From Mucilaginibacter ginsenosidivorax (GTDB lineage: Bacteria > Bacteroidota > Bacteroidia > Sphingobacteriales > Sphingobacteriaceae): DNA of 64,000 nucleotides. The position numbers and the translations under genes were made by a program. Within the stretch, counting starts at the first letter, position 1; each line of letters begins with the position of its first letter. Of the stretch, positions 26,098-35,318 are shown one piece after another. Where the stretch lies: NCBI RefSeq assembly GCF_007971525.1, contig NZ_CP042437.1, positions 7,747,414 through 7,811,413 of the forward strand. The letters are read 5' to 3'. The notes beneath the pieces are model-generated. The model was not told where the DNA came from and did not search any database. It saw only the letters and a program-made list of their open reading frames with translations.

Positions 26098-27555
26098 TTA
26101 AGTGATAATCCCTTTTACCACATTTCCGGCAACATCCGTTAGCCTGTACCTCCTGCCTAAGCTTTTAAACGTAAGCTTTTTGTGATCGATACCTAACTGG
26201 TTGAGCATGGTAGCATGAAAATCATGCACATGCACAGGATCTTTAACAATATTATACCCAAAATCGTCCGATTCGCCGTAAACCATGCCCGGTTTAATAC
26301 CGCCGCCGGCCATCCACACACTAAAGCAGCGCGGGTGATGATCGCGTCCATAGTTTGCCTTCTCCAACTTACCCTGGCTGTAATTGGTACGGCCAAATTC
26401 GCCGCCCCATATTACCAGGGTTTCATCCAACAGGCCCCGTTGCTTTAAATCGGTAACCAAAGCCGCCGAAGCCTGGTCTACATCCTTGGCCTGCCCGGCC
26501 ATTTCCTGGGGAAGGTTGCTATGCTGATCCCAGCCCTGGTGGTAAAGCTGCACAAAGCGAACGCCGTTTTCTGATAGCTTCCTGGCCAGTAAACAATTGG
26601 CCGCGTAAGTACCGGGAATTAAACATTCGGGGCCGTACATTTTTACGATGTCGTCCGACTCTTTGGAAACATCCATAATTTCGGGCACGGCCGTTTGCAT
26701 GCGGTAGGCCATTTCGTACTGCTGTATCTTGGTATTTATCTCCGGGTCGCCGAATTGTTTATAGTTGATATCATTTAAAGCGGCCAGGTTATCCAGCATT
26801 TTGCGGCGTTCGTGCCGGTTTAAGCCTTCGGGATCGTTCAGGTACAATATCGGGTTTTCGCCGCTGCTGAATTGTACACCCTGGTGTATAGAATCTAAAA
26901 ATCCATTACTCCACAATTTGGAGTATACCCCTTGCCCGTTGCCTTTTCCCTTAGACAATAATACCGTAAAGGCAGGCAGGTTTTTATTCTCACTGCCAAG
27001 GCCGTAGCTTACCCACGAGCCCATACTTGGGCGATTACCCTGCTGTGCACCGGTCTGGAAAAAAGTAAGCGCAGGATCGTGATTTATGGCATCGGTGTTC
27101 ATCGAGCGGATGATACAGATATCATCTGCGATTTTGCCAATGTGGGGGAACAAATCGCTCACCCATGCCCCCGATTCGCCGTATTGTTTAAAATCGTAAA
27201 ATGAACCAACCAGCGGGAACGAGGCCTGCTTTGCCGTCATCCCGGTAAGTATCTGGTTGCCGCGCACAGAAGCGGGCAGCTCCTGCCCCATCATTTCGCG
27301 CAATTTGGGCTTATAATCAAATGATTCCAATTGTGAGGGCGCGCCATCCTGGAAAAGATAGATCACCCTTTTTGCCTTTGGTGCAAAGTTGGGTATGCCC
27401 GGCACAAAATCAGCTTCGGCATCGGCACCGCTGCCACTAAAAAGATCGGGAATAAGTAATGAGCCTAAGGCAAAACTCCCTATTCCCAGGCTTAACCTGG
27501 ATAGGAACTTTCGCCGGTTTATATTGAGCCTGCTCTCTAAAAAATCTTTTTCCAT
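26098..27555 (-). CDS. DUF1501 protein with Tat-like signal
   Basis: A 485-residue protein. The N-terminus N-R-R-K-F-L-S-R-L-S-L-G-I-G-S-F-A-L-G carries a twin-arginine-type export signal (N-R-R-K-F-L). The body is the DUF1501 fold, related to alkaline phosphatase/sulfatase enzymes (I-Y-L-F-Q-D-G-A-P-S-Q near 65, W-G-G-E-F-G-R-T and D-H-H-P-R-C-F-S near 410-430). In planctomycetes and Bacteroidota it is almost always paired with a DUF1549/DUF1553 cytochrome, as here (one base after the stop codon of that gene). Periplasmic; enzymatic activity has not been settled for the family. Confidence 0.9.
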   Translation of the reverse strand: MEKDFLESRLNINRRKFLSRLSLGIGSFALGSLLIPDLFSGSGADAEADFVPGIPNFAPKAKRVIYLFQDGAPSQLESFDYKPKLREMMGQELPASVRGNQILTGMTAKQASFPLVGSFYDFKQYGESGAWVSDLFPHIGKIADDICIIRSMNTDAINHDPALTFFQTGAQQGNRPSMGSWVSYGLGSENKNLPAFTVLLSKGKGNGQGVYSKLWSNGFLDSIHQGVQFSSGENPILYLNDPEGLNRHERRKMLDNLAALNDINYKQFGDPEINTKIQQYEMAYRMQTAVPEIMDVSKESDDIVKMYGPECLIPGTYAANCLLARKLSENGVRFVQLYHQGWDQHSNLPQEMAGQAKDVDQASAALVTDLKQRGLLDETLVIWGGEFGRTNYSQGKLEKANYGRDHHPRCFSVWMAGGGIKPGMVYGESDDFGYNIVKDPVHVHDFHATMLNQLGIDHKKLTFKSLGRRYRLTDVAGNVVKGIIT

Positions 27556-27556
27556 A

Positions 27557-29875
27557 TCAGGTTTTTGTTATCGCTTCTTCTACATTGTACATAGCATCAA
27601 CCACTTTCATCATAGCTGCCAAGGTTACTTTATCAAGGTTAGCAGGTATCGGGTATTCGCCAACGCTTAACAGCTTTTGGGCATCAGCCTTGTTCATCGC
27701 TTTCAGTTCATCGTTGTAGTAGGCTGTAAGTATGGCCAATTCTTTTTCCTGCGGATGACGGCACATAATCAACCGGAATGCTTTGGTTATTTTATCCTGC
27801 GGGCGACTGTTATCCCGCAATAGTCTTGCTGCTAAAACACGGGCTGCCTCCAATACTGTAGGGTCATTAAGCATCACCAAAGCCTGTAAGGGTGTATTGG
27901 TGCGCAGGCGTTTTACTTCGCACTGATCGCGGTTGCTGGCATCAAAAATGCCCAGCGAGGCCGGCGGAACGGTGCGTTTGATGAGGGTATACATGCCCCT
28001 GCGATAAAGATTGGGGCCATGTACCTGTTTATAGCTGGCCAATTGCCCGCGGCCAGATGTGGCGTTTTCCCACAAGCCGGGCGGCTGGTACGGGTTAACA
28101 CTTGGGCCGCCAATGGTTTGGTTAAGCAAACCGCTGCTGGCTAAAACCAAATCGCGTACAAACTCGGCGGGTAAACGGCTACGTGGTCCGCGCGCCAGCC
28201 AGGTATTCTCAGGATCATCTTTTAACTTATCGGGGCTTATTACAGCTGATTGCCTGTAAGTAGCCGACATCACAATTTGTTTTACCAGCCGTTTGATATT
28301 CCAGCCATGATCCCTGAAATCAACAGCAAGCCAATCCAATAATTCGGGGTGCGACGGCAAATCGCCCTGCATGCCAAAATCGCCCGAGCTTTTTACAATG
28401 CCTTTGCCAAAAAACTCCTGCCAAACCTGGTTCACAAATACCCTTGCGGCAAGCGGGTTGTTTTTATTAAACAGCCATTCGGCCAAACCGAGGCGATTTT
28501 TAGGATAACTGGCGGCAAATGGCAGTATAGCTTTTGGCGTACCCGGCTCAACAACATCACCGTGGGCATCGTAATTGCCGCGTTTGAGGATATAAGTTGG
28601 CCGCACTTTATCGCTATCGGTCATGATAGATACAATAAGTTTATCGGTATCCTGCTTATTGATAAACTTCATCACCTTTTTAACTTCATCGTTACTTATC
28701 TGCATCAACGGCCGTTTGGCATAAGTTTCGGGCCCGCCTACAACCGACTCAATGCCTACTTCTTTTACATTGTTAAAAAAGGCAAACATCTGGTAATAAT
28801 CCTTTTGCGAAAACGGGTCATATTTATGATCGTGGCAGTGCGCGCACTCCAACGTAACCCCAAGCAGCGCTTTGCCGAAGGTATTGGTACGATCTGTCAC
28901 GTAGCTTACCCGGTACTCTTCGTCAATTACGCCGCCCTCTTCGGTAATTTTGTGGTTGCGGTTAAAGCCTGTTGCCAGTAATTGTTCGGTAGTGGCGTTA
29001 GGTAGCTGGTCGCCGGCTATTTGCCAGGTAATAAATTTATCATAGGGCAGGTTTTCGTTAAAGGAATGTATCACCCAATCGCGCCAGGGCCACTGGCTGC
29101 GGTAATTATCGTCCTGGTAACCGTGCGAATCGGCATAACGGGCTACATCAAGCCAATGCAGGGTCATTTTTTCGCCGTATTGTGGGGTTGCCATTAACTG
29201 GTCGACTACCTTTTGGTAAGCGTTGGCGCTGTTATCGGCCAAAAAATTATCCATCATTTGTAAAGTTGGCGGCAAGCCTGTCAAATCAAGCGATACGCGT
29301 TTTAGCAAACGCTCTTTATCGGCTTCGGGATTAGGATCAAAGCCTTTTTGCTCCATTTTTTGAAGCACAAAATTATCTATCGGATTTTTAGGCCAGGCTG
29401 TATTTTCCACCTGCGGAACCGCATACGAACGGGGCGGCACAAAAGCCCAATGTTTTTCATAGCGGGCGCCTTGTTTAATCCATTGCTTAATCAAGTCGAC
29501 TTCAAAAGTTGTTAATTTTTTGAGGTTGGATGACGGCGGCGGCATTTGTTCCGAAGTATCTTTGGTTGAAATGCGGCGGTAAACCTCAGACATCATTGGA
29601 TCGCCGGCAACAAGGGCATGAGCTGTTGGATTATCTTTCAAGGCTTTAAAAGCACTTTCCGGAATATCAAGCCTTAAATCGGCCTGGCGATGTGCAGCGT
29701 CGGGCCCGTGGCATTTAAAACATTTATCAGATAATATTGGTCGGATGTTGAAATTGTAGCTAACGGTATCGGGCATTTGCTCCGCATCTGTTTTACCTGC
29801 CCGGTTGCAGGCATGTATGATAAACAAAACACAGGCGGCTATTACAAGCCACACTAAATACAACTTCCGGAACAT
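27557..29875 (-). CDS. Planctomycete-type cytochrome c / DUF1549 / DUF1553 protein
   Basis: A 772-residue exported protein. N-terminus looks like a lipoprotein or Sec signal (V-I-A-A-C-V-L-F-I-I-H-A-C-N-R: two possible lipobox Cys). Then a cytochrome segment with C-F-K-C-H near residue 53, DUF1549 (about 145-345, N-P-I-D-N-F-V-L and R-Y-A-D-S-H-G-Y) with a second C-A-H-C-H motif near 345, and DUF1553 (about 470-720, R-V-F-V-N-Q-V-W and R-L-P-A-E-F-V-R-D). First gene of the cluster with DUF1501 and DUF2231. Two heme sites suggest electron transfer during periplasmic oxidation of some organic substrate; the substrate is unknown. Confidence 0.9.
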   Translation of the reverse strand: MFRKLYLVWLVIAACVLFIIHACNRAGKTDAEQMPDTVSYNFNIRPILSDKCFKCHGPDAAHRQADLRLDIPESAFKALKDNPTAHALVAGDPMMSEVYRRISTKDTSEQMPPPSSNLKKLTTFEVDLIKQWIKQGARYEKHWAFVPPRSYAVPQVENTAWPKNPIDNFVLQKMEQKGFDPNPEADKERLLKRVSLDLTGLPPTLQMMDNFLADNSANAYQKVVDQLMATPQYGEKMTLHWLDVARYADSHGYQDDNYRSQWPWRDWVIHSFNENLPYDKFITWQIAGDQLPNATTEQLLATGFNRNHKITEEGGVIDEEYRVSYVTDRTNTFGKALLGVTLECAHCHDHKYDPFSQKDYYQMFAFFNNVKEVGIESVVGGPETYAKRPLMQISNDEVKKVMKFINKQDTDKLIVSIMTDSDKVRPTYILKRGNYDAHGDVVEPGTPKAILPFAASYPKNRLGLAEWLFNKNNPLAARVFVNQVWQEFFGKGIVKSSGDFGMQGDLPSHPELLDWLAVDFRDHGWNIKRLVKQIVMSATYRQSAVISPDKLKDDPENTWLARGPRSRLPAEFVRDLVLASSGLLNQTIGGPSVNPYQPPGLWENATSGRGQLASYKQVHGPNLYRRGMYTLIKRTVPPASLGIFDASNRDQCEVKRLRTNTPLQALVMLNDPTVLEAARVLAARLLRDNSRPQDKITKAFRLIMCRHPQEKELAILTAYYNDELKAMNKADAQKLLSVGEYPIPANLDKVTLAAMMKVVDAMYNVEEAITKT

Positions 29876-29987
29876 CAGTCTACTAATTGGTTAATTAAGA
29901 AATTAAAGTTATTAATTTCAATCGTAATCCGCAATGCGATTTAATGGCACGTCGGTAACATTTCAACTACAGTAATTAACGCAAACA

Positions 29988-30021
29988 AAAACAGGCCTGA
30001 CAATAATGCCAGGCCTGTTTT
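29988..30021 (-). terminator. Intrinsic terminator of the OmpA-family gene
   Basis: Perfect 12-bp stem AAAACAGGCCTG/CAGGCCTGTTTT (29988-29999, 30010-30021), 10-base loop, followed on the minus strand by TTTTTGTTT-type sequence, 33 bases after the stop codon. Confidence 0.85.
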
Positions 30022-30022
30022 C

Positions 30023-30056
30023 CTCTTGAATCTTGATTCTAATTTCTTGATTCTTA
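30023..30056. repeat. AAGAATCAAGA word array at the OmpA-family stop codon
   Basis: Minus strand reads three variants of A-GAATCAAGA/GATTCAAGAG immediately after, and including, the TAA stop (30056-30054), ending at the terminator stem. Same word class as the arms at 9360-9513, which likewise touch a stop codon. Confidence 0.5.
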
Positions 30057-30923
30057 TTGTTTAACCGGGGTGGTATCCGGTGCTTTACCTATCAAATCCA
30101 TAAACTGATCAAGTTTTGGCGTGATGATAATTTGTGTACGCCTGTTTTGACTTTTACCTGTTGGCGTTGCATTATCCGCAATCGGGTTATACTCGCCGCG
30201 GCCGCCTGCAGTTAAACGTTTGGGGTCCACATTATAAGTATTTTGCAGGGCCTGCACTACAGATGAAGCCCTCAGTGTACTTAAATCCCAGTTATTACGA
30301 ATGTTGGTTTGCTTAATAGGCACATTATCGGTATTACCTTCAATAAGCACATCGTAGGTTGAATAATCGGTAATAATTTTGGCAATTTTAGCCAAAGCCG
30401 CTCCTGCTTTATCTGAAATTTCATAGCTGCCTGATTTATATAACATATTATCAGACAAGGAGATATACACAACACCTTTAAGCACTTGTACATCAACCCC
30501 CTGCGCTTCTTCCCTGCTTAGGGAGCGGGTAAGATTATTGGTTAACACCATGTTAAGCGAGTCGCTTTTGTTTTTGGTGGCTACCAGGTATTGAATGTAT
30601 TTATTGGAGGCATTAATCTCGTCAACCAGTTTTGCAATGTTTGCCCCACCCTGGTTATTGCCAGCCAAACATTTATTTAATGCATCCTTTAACGAGTTAT
30701 TATTTGACCTCTCGGACGCCAGCTGTTCTTCAAGGCTGGTAATCCTGGAGTTTGACACGGCAAGTGCCTGCTCGCTTCTTTGATATTTTACACTAAGATC
30801 CTGCGTGCTATTTTGCAATTGGGTGTAATTGCCCTCCAGTTCCTTGTATTTTTTGCTGCTAACGCAACTTTGGGTTACCGTTGCTACAACAAGTACCAAG
30901 GGTATTAAATGGTAAATTTTCAT
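30054..30923 (-). CDS. OmpA-family lipoprotein with coiled coil
   Basis: A 289-residue lipoprotein. Signal peptide with lipobox V-T-Q-S-C20, so the mature protein is lipid-anchored, likely in the outer membrane. Residues about 25-95 are a heptad-rich coiled coil (repeated L-E-x-x, Q-L-Q-N). The C-terminal OmpA peptidoglycan-binding domain (about 150-275) has I-E-G-N-T-D-N-V-P and the N-x-x-L-S-x-x-R-A-x-x-V motif plus G-x-G-E-Y-N-P and N-R-R-T-Q-I-I-I, the diaminopimelate-binding pattern. It should tether the outer membrane to the cell wall. Single gene with its own terminator. Confidence 0.92.
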   Translation of the reverse strand: MKIYHLIPLVLVVATVTQSCVSSKKYKELEGNYTQLQNSTQDLSVKYQRSEQALAVSNSRITSLEEQLASERSNNNSLKDALNKCLAGNNQGGANIAKLVDEINASNKYIQYLVATKNKSDSLNMVLTNNLTRSLSREEAQGVDVQVLKGVVYISLSDNMLYKSGSYEISDKAGAALAKIAKIITDYSTYDVLIEGNTDNVPIKQTNIRNNWDLSTLRASSVVQALQNTYNVDPKRLTAGGRGEYNPIADNATPTGKSQNRRTQIIITPKLDQFMDLIGKAPDTTPVKQ

Positions 30924-31089
30924 ATCTGTTAAATGTTTAATAGCCGGTTATAATTATCTATAAACAGCATTGCAACTTACAACAATGCTTTGATTAAAAA
31001 GTTTACAACGCAGACTTTGACCGTATTTTTACCTACGCGGGCTAATTTCGTTTAGGGTGCTAAAAACGAATAAACTTTTATATTTGACT

Positions 31090-31974
31090 ATGCCAAACAA
31101 CAACCCACCTGTTACGGGTAAATACATTGACCCTTTAGTCGATTTCGCCTTTAAAAAAATATTCGGTAGTGAGCTTAATAAAGATTTACTGACCGCCTTT
31201 TTAAATGAAGTATTCAGGGGACGGAAGCATATTGTTGACCTGGTTTACAATAAAAACGAACACCCCGGCGATTTAAAAGACGAAGGCTCGGCTATGTTCG
31301 ACTTACTTTGCACAGGTGATAACGGCGAACGTTTTATAATTGAGCTACAGCGGGCAAAACAAGGGTATTTTAAAGAAAGGGCCTTGTTTTATACTTCCCG
31401 CCTCATAAGCGACCAGGCGCCAAAAGGCAAACGAAACGCCTGGGGCTACAACATAGCCGAAGTATATTTAATAGCCCTGCTGGAAGATTTTACGTTGGAA
31501 GATAGCCCGCCAAATAGTTACCTGCATGATATTTGCCTGTGCAACAGGGATACCGGTGAAATTTTTTATGATAAACTGGGTTATACGTACATAGAATTAG
31601 GTAAATTTGTAAAAGAGGATATCGATTTAGACACCGACCTGGATAAGTGGCTCTATGTATTAAAAAACTTGAGCCGGATGGAAAAAATTCCGGTCTATCT
31701 TCGGAAGCCCGTATTTGAGAAATTGTTCAGTATTGCAGAATATACAAACCTGACAAAGGAGGAGAAAACAATGTACGATAGCAGCTTAAAATACAAATGG
31801 GATAATAAGAATGTGATTGATTATGCCCGGCAGGAAGGCATGGAAAAGGGTATGGAAAAAGGTGAGTATAAAAAGGCAATGGATATTGCACGCGAAATGA
31901 AAAAGGACGGTCTGCCGCTTGCCCAAATTTCAAAATTTACTAAACTTTCTGTTGAAGAAATAGAAAAGCTTTAA
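31090..31974 (+). CDS. Rpn-family PD-(D/E)XK nuclease / putative transposase
   Basis: A 294-residue protein, recognised from the N-terminus (Y-I-D-P-L-V-D-F-A-F-K-K-I-F-G) and the nuclease core with D-L-L-C-T...F-I-I-E-L-Q-R, the D...E-x-Q arrangement of Rpn proteins. The C-terminus (E-M-K-K-D-G-L-P...I-S-x-x-T-x-L-S-V-E-E-I) is the usual tail. Rpn proteins in E. coli promote recombination and degrade DNA in vitro; they are often mislabelled transposases. I use the ATG at 31090, not a GTG 11 codons upstream, because family members begin just before this point. It has no terminal repeats, so it is not part of an insertion sequence. Confidence 0.85.
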   Translation: MPNNNPPVTGKYIDPLVDFAFKKIFGSELNKDLLTAFLNEVFRGRKHIVDLVYNKNEHPGDLKDEGSAMFDLLCTGDNGERFIIELQRAKQGYFKERALFYTSRLISDQAPKGKRNAWGYNIAEVYLIALLEDFTLEDSPPNSYLHDICLCNRDTGEIFYDKLGYTYIELGKFVKEDIDLDTDLDKWLYVLKNLSRMEKIPVYLRKPVFEKLFSIAEYTNLTKEEKTMYDSSLKYKWDNKNVIDYARQEGMEKGMEKGEYKKAMDIAREMKKDGLPLAQISKFTKLSVEEIEKL

Positions 31975-32057
31975 TTACTCTCCATATAAAAAGGGGGTAG
32001 TGATTTTGTCAGCTTTGGAAGCTATTGGCTGCACCCATTCAAATTAGGTTAAATTAG

Positions 32058-32081
32058 TCATAAGCAAATTTTTGCTTATGA
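32058..32081. repeat. 11-bp inverted repeat between the Rpn and MBL-fold genes
   Basis: Perfect arms TCATAAGCAAA and TTTGCTTATGA separated by two Ts, 136 bases before the MBL-fold start and 84 after the Rpn stop. It could be an operator or a weak terminator; there is no T-run after it on the plus strand. The rest of 31975-32216 shows nothing recognisable. Confidence 0.5.
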
Positions 32082-32216
32082 AAAGTTATATCCTTGCCAA
32101 CAATCGCACTTGATTTTTTCAGACAAAACAATTATCGTTTCTATTGAAAAAGGAGCGCCCAACCAACATTGCTAATTAAGGAAGATGAAGAAAGAGAGAG
32201 AAATTTATCTCACGGT

Positions 32217-33305
32217 ATGAAAAGTAGTTATTTAAGGGGCTTGATGGCTGTATTGTTGCTCACAGCAACCGCTGGCTGTGGTTTGGTAAGGTCAATGGGG
32301 AAAAATCCGCAAGGAGAAGAACTTGGCCGGTTGAAGGCATTGTCTAATTACAAAAACGGCAGTTTCGAAAACCTGGCCGAACGTTCCGACTCCACTATCA
32401 AGCGTAAATTTCTTTTCCTGCACAGCCGCCCAAAAACCATCCGGCCTTCTCACGCATTGCCATGGGTTAAAACCAATTTGAATACACTGGCTGCTCCTGC
32501 ACCAACTATTGTATGGTTTGGGCACTCCTCTCTGCTCATTAAAACCGGGCAGGGTAATGTACTTATTGATCCTATTTTTAGCAACCATGCAGGGCCGGTA
32601 CCTGGATTAATTACGGCATTTGCCGGCACGATGAATTATCATGCTGAGGATATGCCCCCGATTGACGTGCTTATCATTTCCCATGATCACTATGACCACT
32701 TGGATTACCGTACTCTTAAAAAATTAAAAGATAAAATAAAAATGGCCGTAGTGCCAATGGGCGTCGGATCGGATTTAGTGTACTGGGGATTTGACCCAAA
32801 AAAGATCACCGAACTAAATTGGGGCCAATCTGTCACGCTACTTGGTGGCCTCCAGGTTACCGCTACCCCGGCGCAGCACCGCAGCAACCGCTCATACACG
32901 CAAGAAAATAAAACGCTTTGGGCATCATACGTGATACAGGCAGGCCATTACCGGTTGTTTTACAGCGGCGATAGCGGCTATGGGCCACATTTTAAAAAAA
33001 TAGGCCAGCAGTACGGCCCCTTCGACCTGGCGCTGATGGAATGCGGGCAATACAGCCCCAACTGGCCGTGGACACATCTGCTGCTGGGGCAAACCGCCCA
33101 GGCGGCCGTTGACCTGCAGGCTTGTTTGATACAACCCATCCACTGGGGTAAATTTGTGGAAGCTAACCATCCCTGGAACGAACCTATTGAAAAACTGCTG
33201 CCAGCCGCCGAAAAACTGGGCGTTGAGGTAAATGTTCCGCGTATCGGCGAGCCTTATACGCTGGGCGATCCGCTCAAAACCAAAATATGGTGGGATTTTA
33301 AATAA
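32217..33305 (+). CDS. Metallo-beta-lactamase-fold hydrolase, lipoprotein (NAPE-PLD/UlaG-like)
   Basis: About 362 residues. I start at the ATG at 32217 (not a TTG 16 codons earlier) because it gives a proper lipoprotein signal M-K-S-S-Y-L-R-G...T-A-G-C. The metal site is the classic S-H-D-H-Y-D-H-L-D motif, with later H in T-P-A-Q-H-R, Asp in S-G-D-S-G-Y and His in P-I-H-W-G-K. The overall pattern (I-V-W-F-G-H-S-S and W-P-W-T-H-L near the C-terminus) is of the MBL-fold family that includes N-acyl phosphatidylethanolamine phospholipase D and UlaG lactonase. Likely a two-zinc hydrolase at the cell envelope; substrate unknown. Confidence 0.85.
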   Translation: MKSSYLRGLMAVLLLTATAGCGLVRSMGKNPQGEELGRLKALSNYKNGSFENLAERSDSTIKRKFLFLHSRPKTIRPSHALPWVKTNLNTLAAPAPTIVWFGHSSLLIKTGQGNVLIDPIFSNHAGPVPGLITAFAGTMNYHAEDMPPIDVLIISHDHYDHLDYRTLKKLKDKIKMAVVPMGVGSDLVYWGFDPKKITELNWGQSVTLLGGLQVTATPAQHRSNRSYTQENKTLWASYVIQAGHYRLFYSGDSGYGPHFKKIGQQYGPFDLALMECGQYSPNWPWTHLLLGQTAQAAVDLQACLIQPIHWGKFVEANHPWNEPIEKLLPAAEKLGVEVNVPRIGEPYTLGDPLKTKIWWDFK

Positions 33306-33491
33306 ATGATTGGGCTGATGACCTAAACAGCAACATATGCTTTTTTAACGGATTTAATGAAAATGAATCACACAAGCGTATGGCACCCGGATGCACACCC
33401 TTTTGTAAACACTGGCCCATTACCGCCATAGGGTTTGAACAAAAGAGTAGGTATCTGAAAAAACACATGCCTGTGTGATACAATGTAAAAA

Positions 33492-34487
33492 TTAATTAAC
33501 GTTAAATATAACGCCGGTTAACTCTTCAGTCAACCTCCACAACTTTTTGGCAGCAGCCTCATCCAGCGAATACGGTTTTACGCCATTTGGTATTGATGGA
33601 TTGATAGCTAACTGAGCAATATCAACATCTTCAAGATATACGCCACCTATTTGGTTTAATAGCGGGCTGGTAGCAGCCCATATAGTTGTAGCCGCGCCTT
33701 GCGGAATGTTTTTTAACGATTCAATAACTTCCTGCACAGGATTTCCTTTATCATCCAAAAAGCCAAATTGTTGCAGTATTTCTATGGGGGCTTCCCGGAT
33801 TAATTCTGTTCCCCAGATACTACCAGGATGTATCGAATATACATTTACGCCGAATGGTTTAGCACGATTGTCTAATTCAAGCGAAAACAAATTCACCGCG
33901 GTTTTTGATTGTCCATAAGCTTGCAAGGTATCGTAATCACGATGTTCAAAATTCGGATCGTCGAAACTAAAAGGTGCAAAATGATGGCCCAGGGATGATA
34001 CATTGATCACCCTTGCGCCATCGGCCATTTTTAACGCTCCCCATAACCCGGCAGTAAGCCGAAACAATGACAAATAATTCGTGACCAGTTGCGATTCATT
34101 CCCTTTGGCATCACGACGCAAGGGCACAAACATGATTCCGGCGTTGTTAACAAGCAAATACAGCGGGCGACCCGAAGCCGAAAATTTTCCGGCAAAAGCG
34201 TCGATAGATTCGGGATCTATTAAATCCAATTCTTCTATTTCAACGTTTTGAATCCCTTTAAGGTTTTCCCTTGCTTTTGCTACGTCTCTTGCTGGTACAA
34301 CCACCGTTGCCCCTGCTTTTGATAATGTTTTAACCGTTTCTAAACCAATGCCGGTGCTGCCGCCGGTAACAATAGCAATTTTCCCTGTAAGGTTAATTCC
34401 CTTAATTACATCAGTTGTAGTCGACGCTACGTTAAACCCAGATCCAATTGGTTGCTGTAACGCGCCGTTATAATTATTCTTTTTCAT
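33492..34487 (-). CDS. SDR-family oxidoreductase (retinol-dehydrogenase-like)
   Basis: A 331-residue short-chain dehydrogenase/reductase. NAD(P)-binding motif T-G-G-S-T-G-I-G near residue 41, N-N-A-G near 113 and catalytic Y-G-Q-S-K near 189 after V-S-S. The extra 30 residues at each end and the overall layout fit the WW-domain-oxidoreductase/retinol dehydrogenase-like branch. Last of three SDR genes in a row (31-base gap from the previous), divergent as a block from the HxlR regulator. Substrate unknown; the set may reduce reactive carbonyls. Confidence 0.85.
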   Translation of the reverse strand: MKKNNYNGALQQPIGSGFNVASTTTDVIKGINLTGKIAIVTGGSTGIGLETVKTLSKAGATVVVPARDVAKARENLKGIQNVEIEELDLIDPESIDAFAGKFSASGRPLYLLVNNAGIMFVPLRRDAKGNESQLVTNYLSLFRLTAGLWGALKMADGARVINVSSLGHHFAPFSFDDPNFEHRDYDTLQAYGQSKTAVNLFSLELDNRAKPFGVNVYSIHPGSIWGTELIREAPIEILQQFGFLDDKGNPVQEVIESLKNIPQGAATTIWAATSPLLNQIGGVYLEDVDIAQLAINPSIPNGVKPYSLDEAAAKKLWRLTEELTGVIFNVN

Positions 34488-34518
34488 GTTGGTAGTTTCT
34501 TGTTGAAAGATGAATTTG

Positions 34519-35289
34519 TTATTTCATCAGGCTAATGTTGGTAAGGCCACCATCTGAAAGAATTTCGGTACCGACGATAAAAGAAGAGTCGTCGGAGGCC
34601 AGGAAAACCGCCGCGTTTCCAATATCTGCCGGCAATCCCTGCCTGCCTACAGGTGTAATATCTATCCAGATTTGTTTCACCTGCTCCAATTGTTCCTGCG
34701 GTACTATTTTGCCAAACACCGGCGTATCAATTGAGCCGGGCGAAAGTGTATTCACCCTGATTTTCCGCTCTAACAAGTCGAGCGACAATCCCTTGGCCAA
34801 AGATATCATGGCCGCCTTTGCAGCACCGTAGATAGTCATTCCCGGTGCTGCGCGGTGTGCAGCACTTGATCCGATCAGGATGATGGAAGCGCCGTCATTT
34901 AAATAAGGAAGCGCTTTTTGTACAGTGAAATAGGCGCTTTTTAAATTCAAATCCATGTAACGATCATAATTTTCTTCCGTTGCCTCGGTTATAGTAGTCA
35001 ATGGCATACCATCAACTACACCGCCCGCATTAACCACCACCGTATCAATTTTGCCAAACCTATCAAAGGTTTCTTTAAAAACCCGTTCCAGGTCTTCCAT
35101 CTTTGTTACATCGCCTTTGATGCCCGTAAAACCTGTGCCAAGTTCTTTAACGCATTGGTCAAGTGTTTCCTGGTTTCTTCCTGTGATTGTGCCTACCGCG
35201 CCTTCATTCCTGAATGCTTCGGCAATGCCGAATCCAATACCACTATTACCGCCCGTAATTACGGCTACTTTGTTTTTTAACTTGTTCAT
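34519..35289 (-). CDS. SDR-family oxidoreductase (classical)
   Basis: 256 residues, classical SDR size. Cofactor motif T-G-G-N-S-G-I-G, N-A-G-G in place of N-N-A-G, catalytic S in I-G-S-S-A-A and Y-G-A-A-K, and the C-terminal V-G-T-E-I-L-S-D-G-G-L. I start at the ATG at 35289: an upstream in-frame start would overlap the preceding gene, and M-N-K-L-K-N-K-V-A-V-I-T-G-G is a standard SDR start. Middle gene of the three-SDR operon, 29 bases after the first. Confidence 0.88.
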   Translation of the reverse strand: MNKLKNKVAVITGGNSGIGFGIAEAFRNEGAVGTITGRNQETLDQCVKELGTGFTGIKGDVTKMEDLERVFKETFDRFGKIDTVVVNAGGVVDGMPLTTITEATEENYDRYMDLNLKSAYFTVQKALPYLNDGASIILIGSSAAHRAAPGMTIYGAAKAAMISLAKGLSLDLLERKIRVNTLSPGSIDTPVFGKIVPQEQLEQVKQIWIDITPVGRQGLPADIGNAAVFLASDDSSFIVGTEILSDGGLTNISLMK

Positions 35290-35318
35290 TCTTTGTTCAA
35301 TCTTTTTTTGATAAAAAT

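Noticed and set aside
31090..31974. Rpn-family protein as an insertion-sequence transposase
   Set aside because: No terminal inverted repeats or target duplications; the PD-(D/E)XK core is of the Rpn nuclease type.
33306..33491. Gap between the MBL-fold and SDR genes as a hidden small gene
   Set aside because: No frame with a reasonable start and coding pattern; only short stop-rich stretches are seen.
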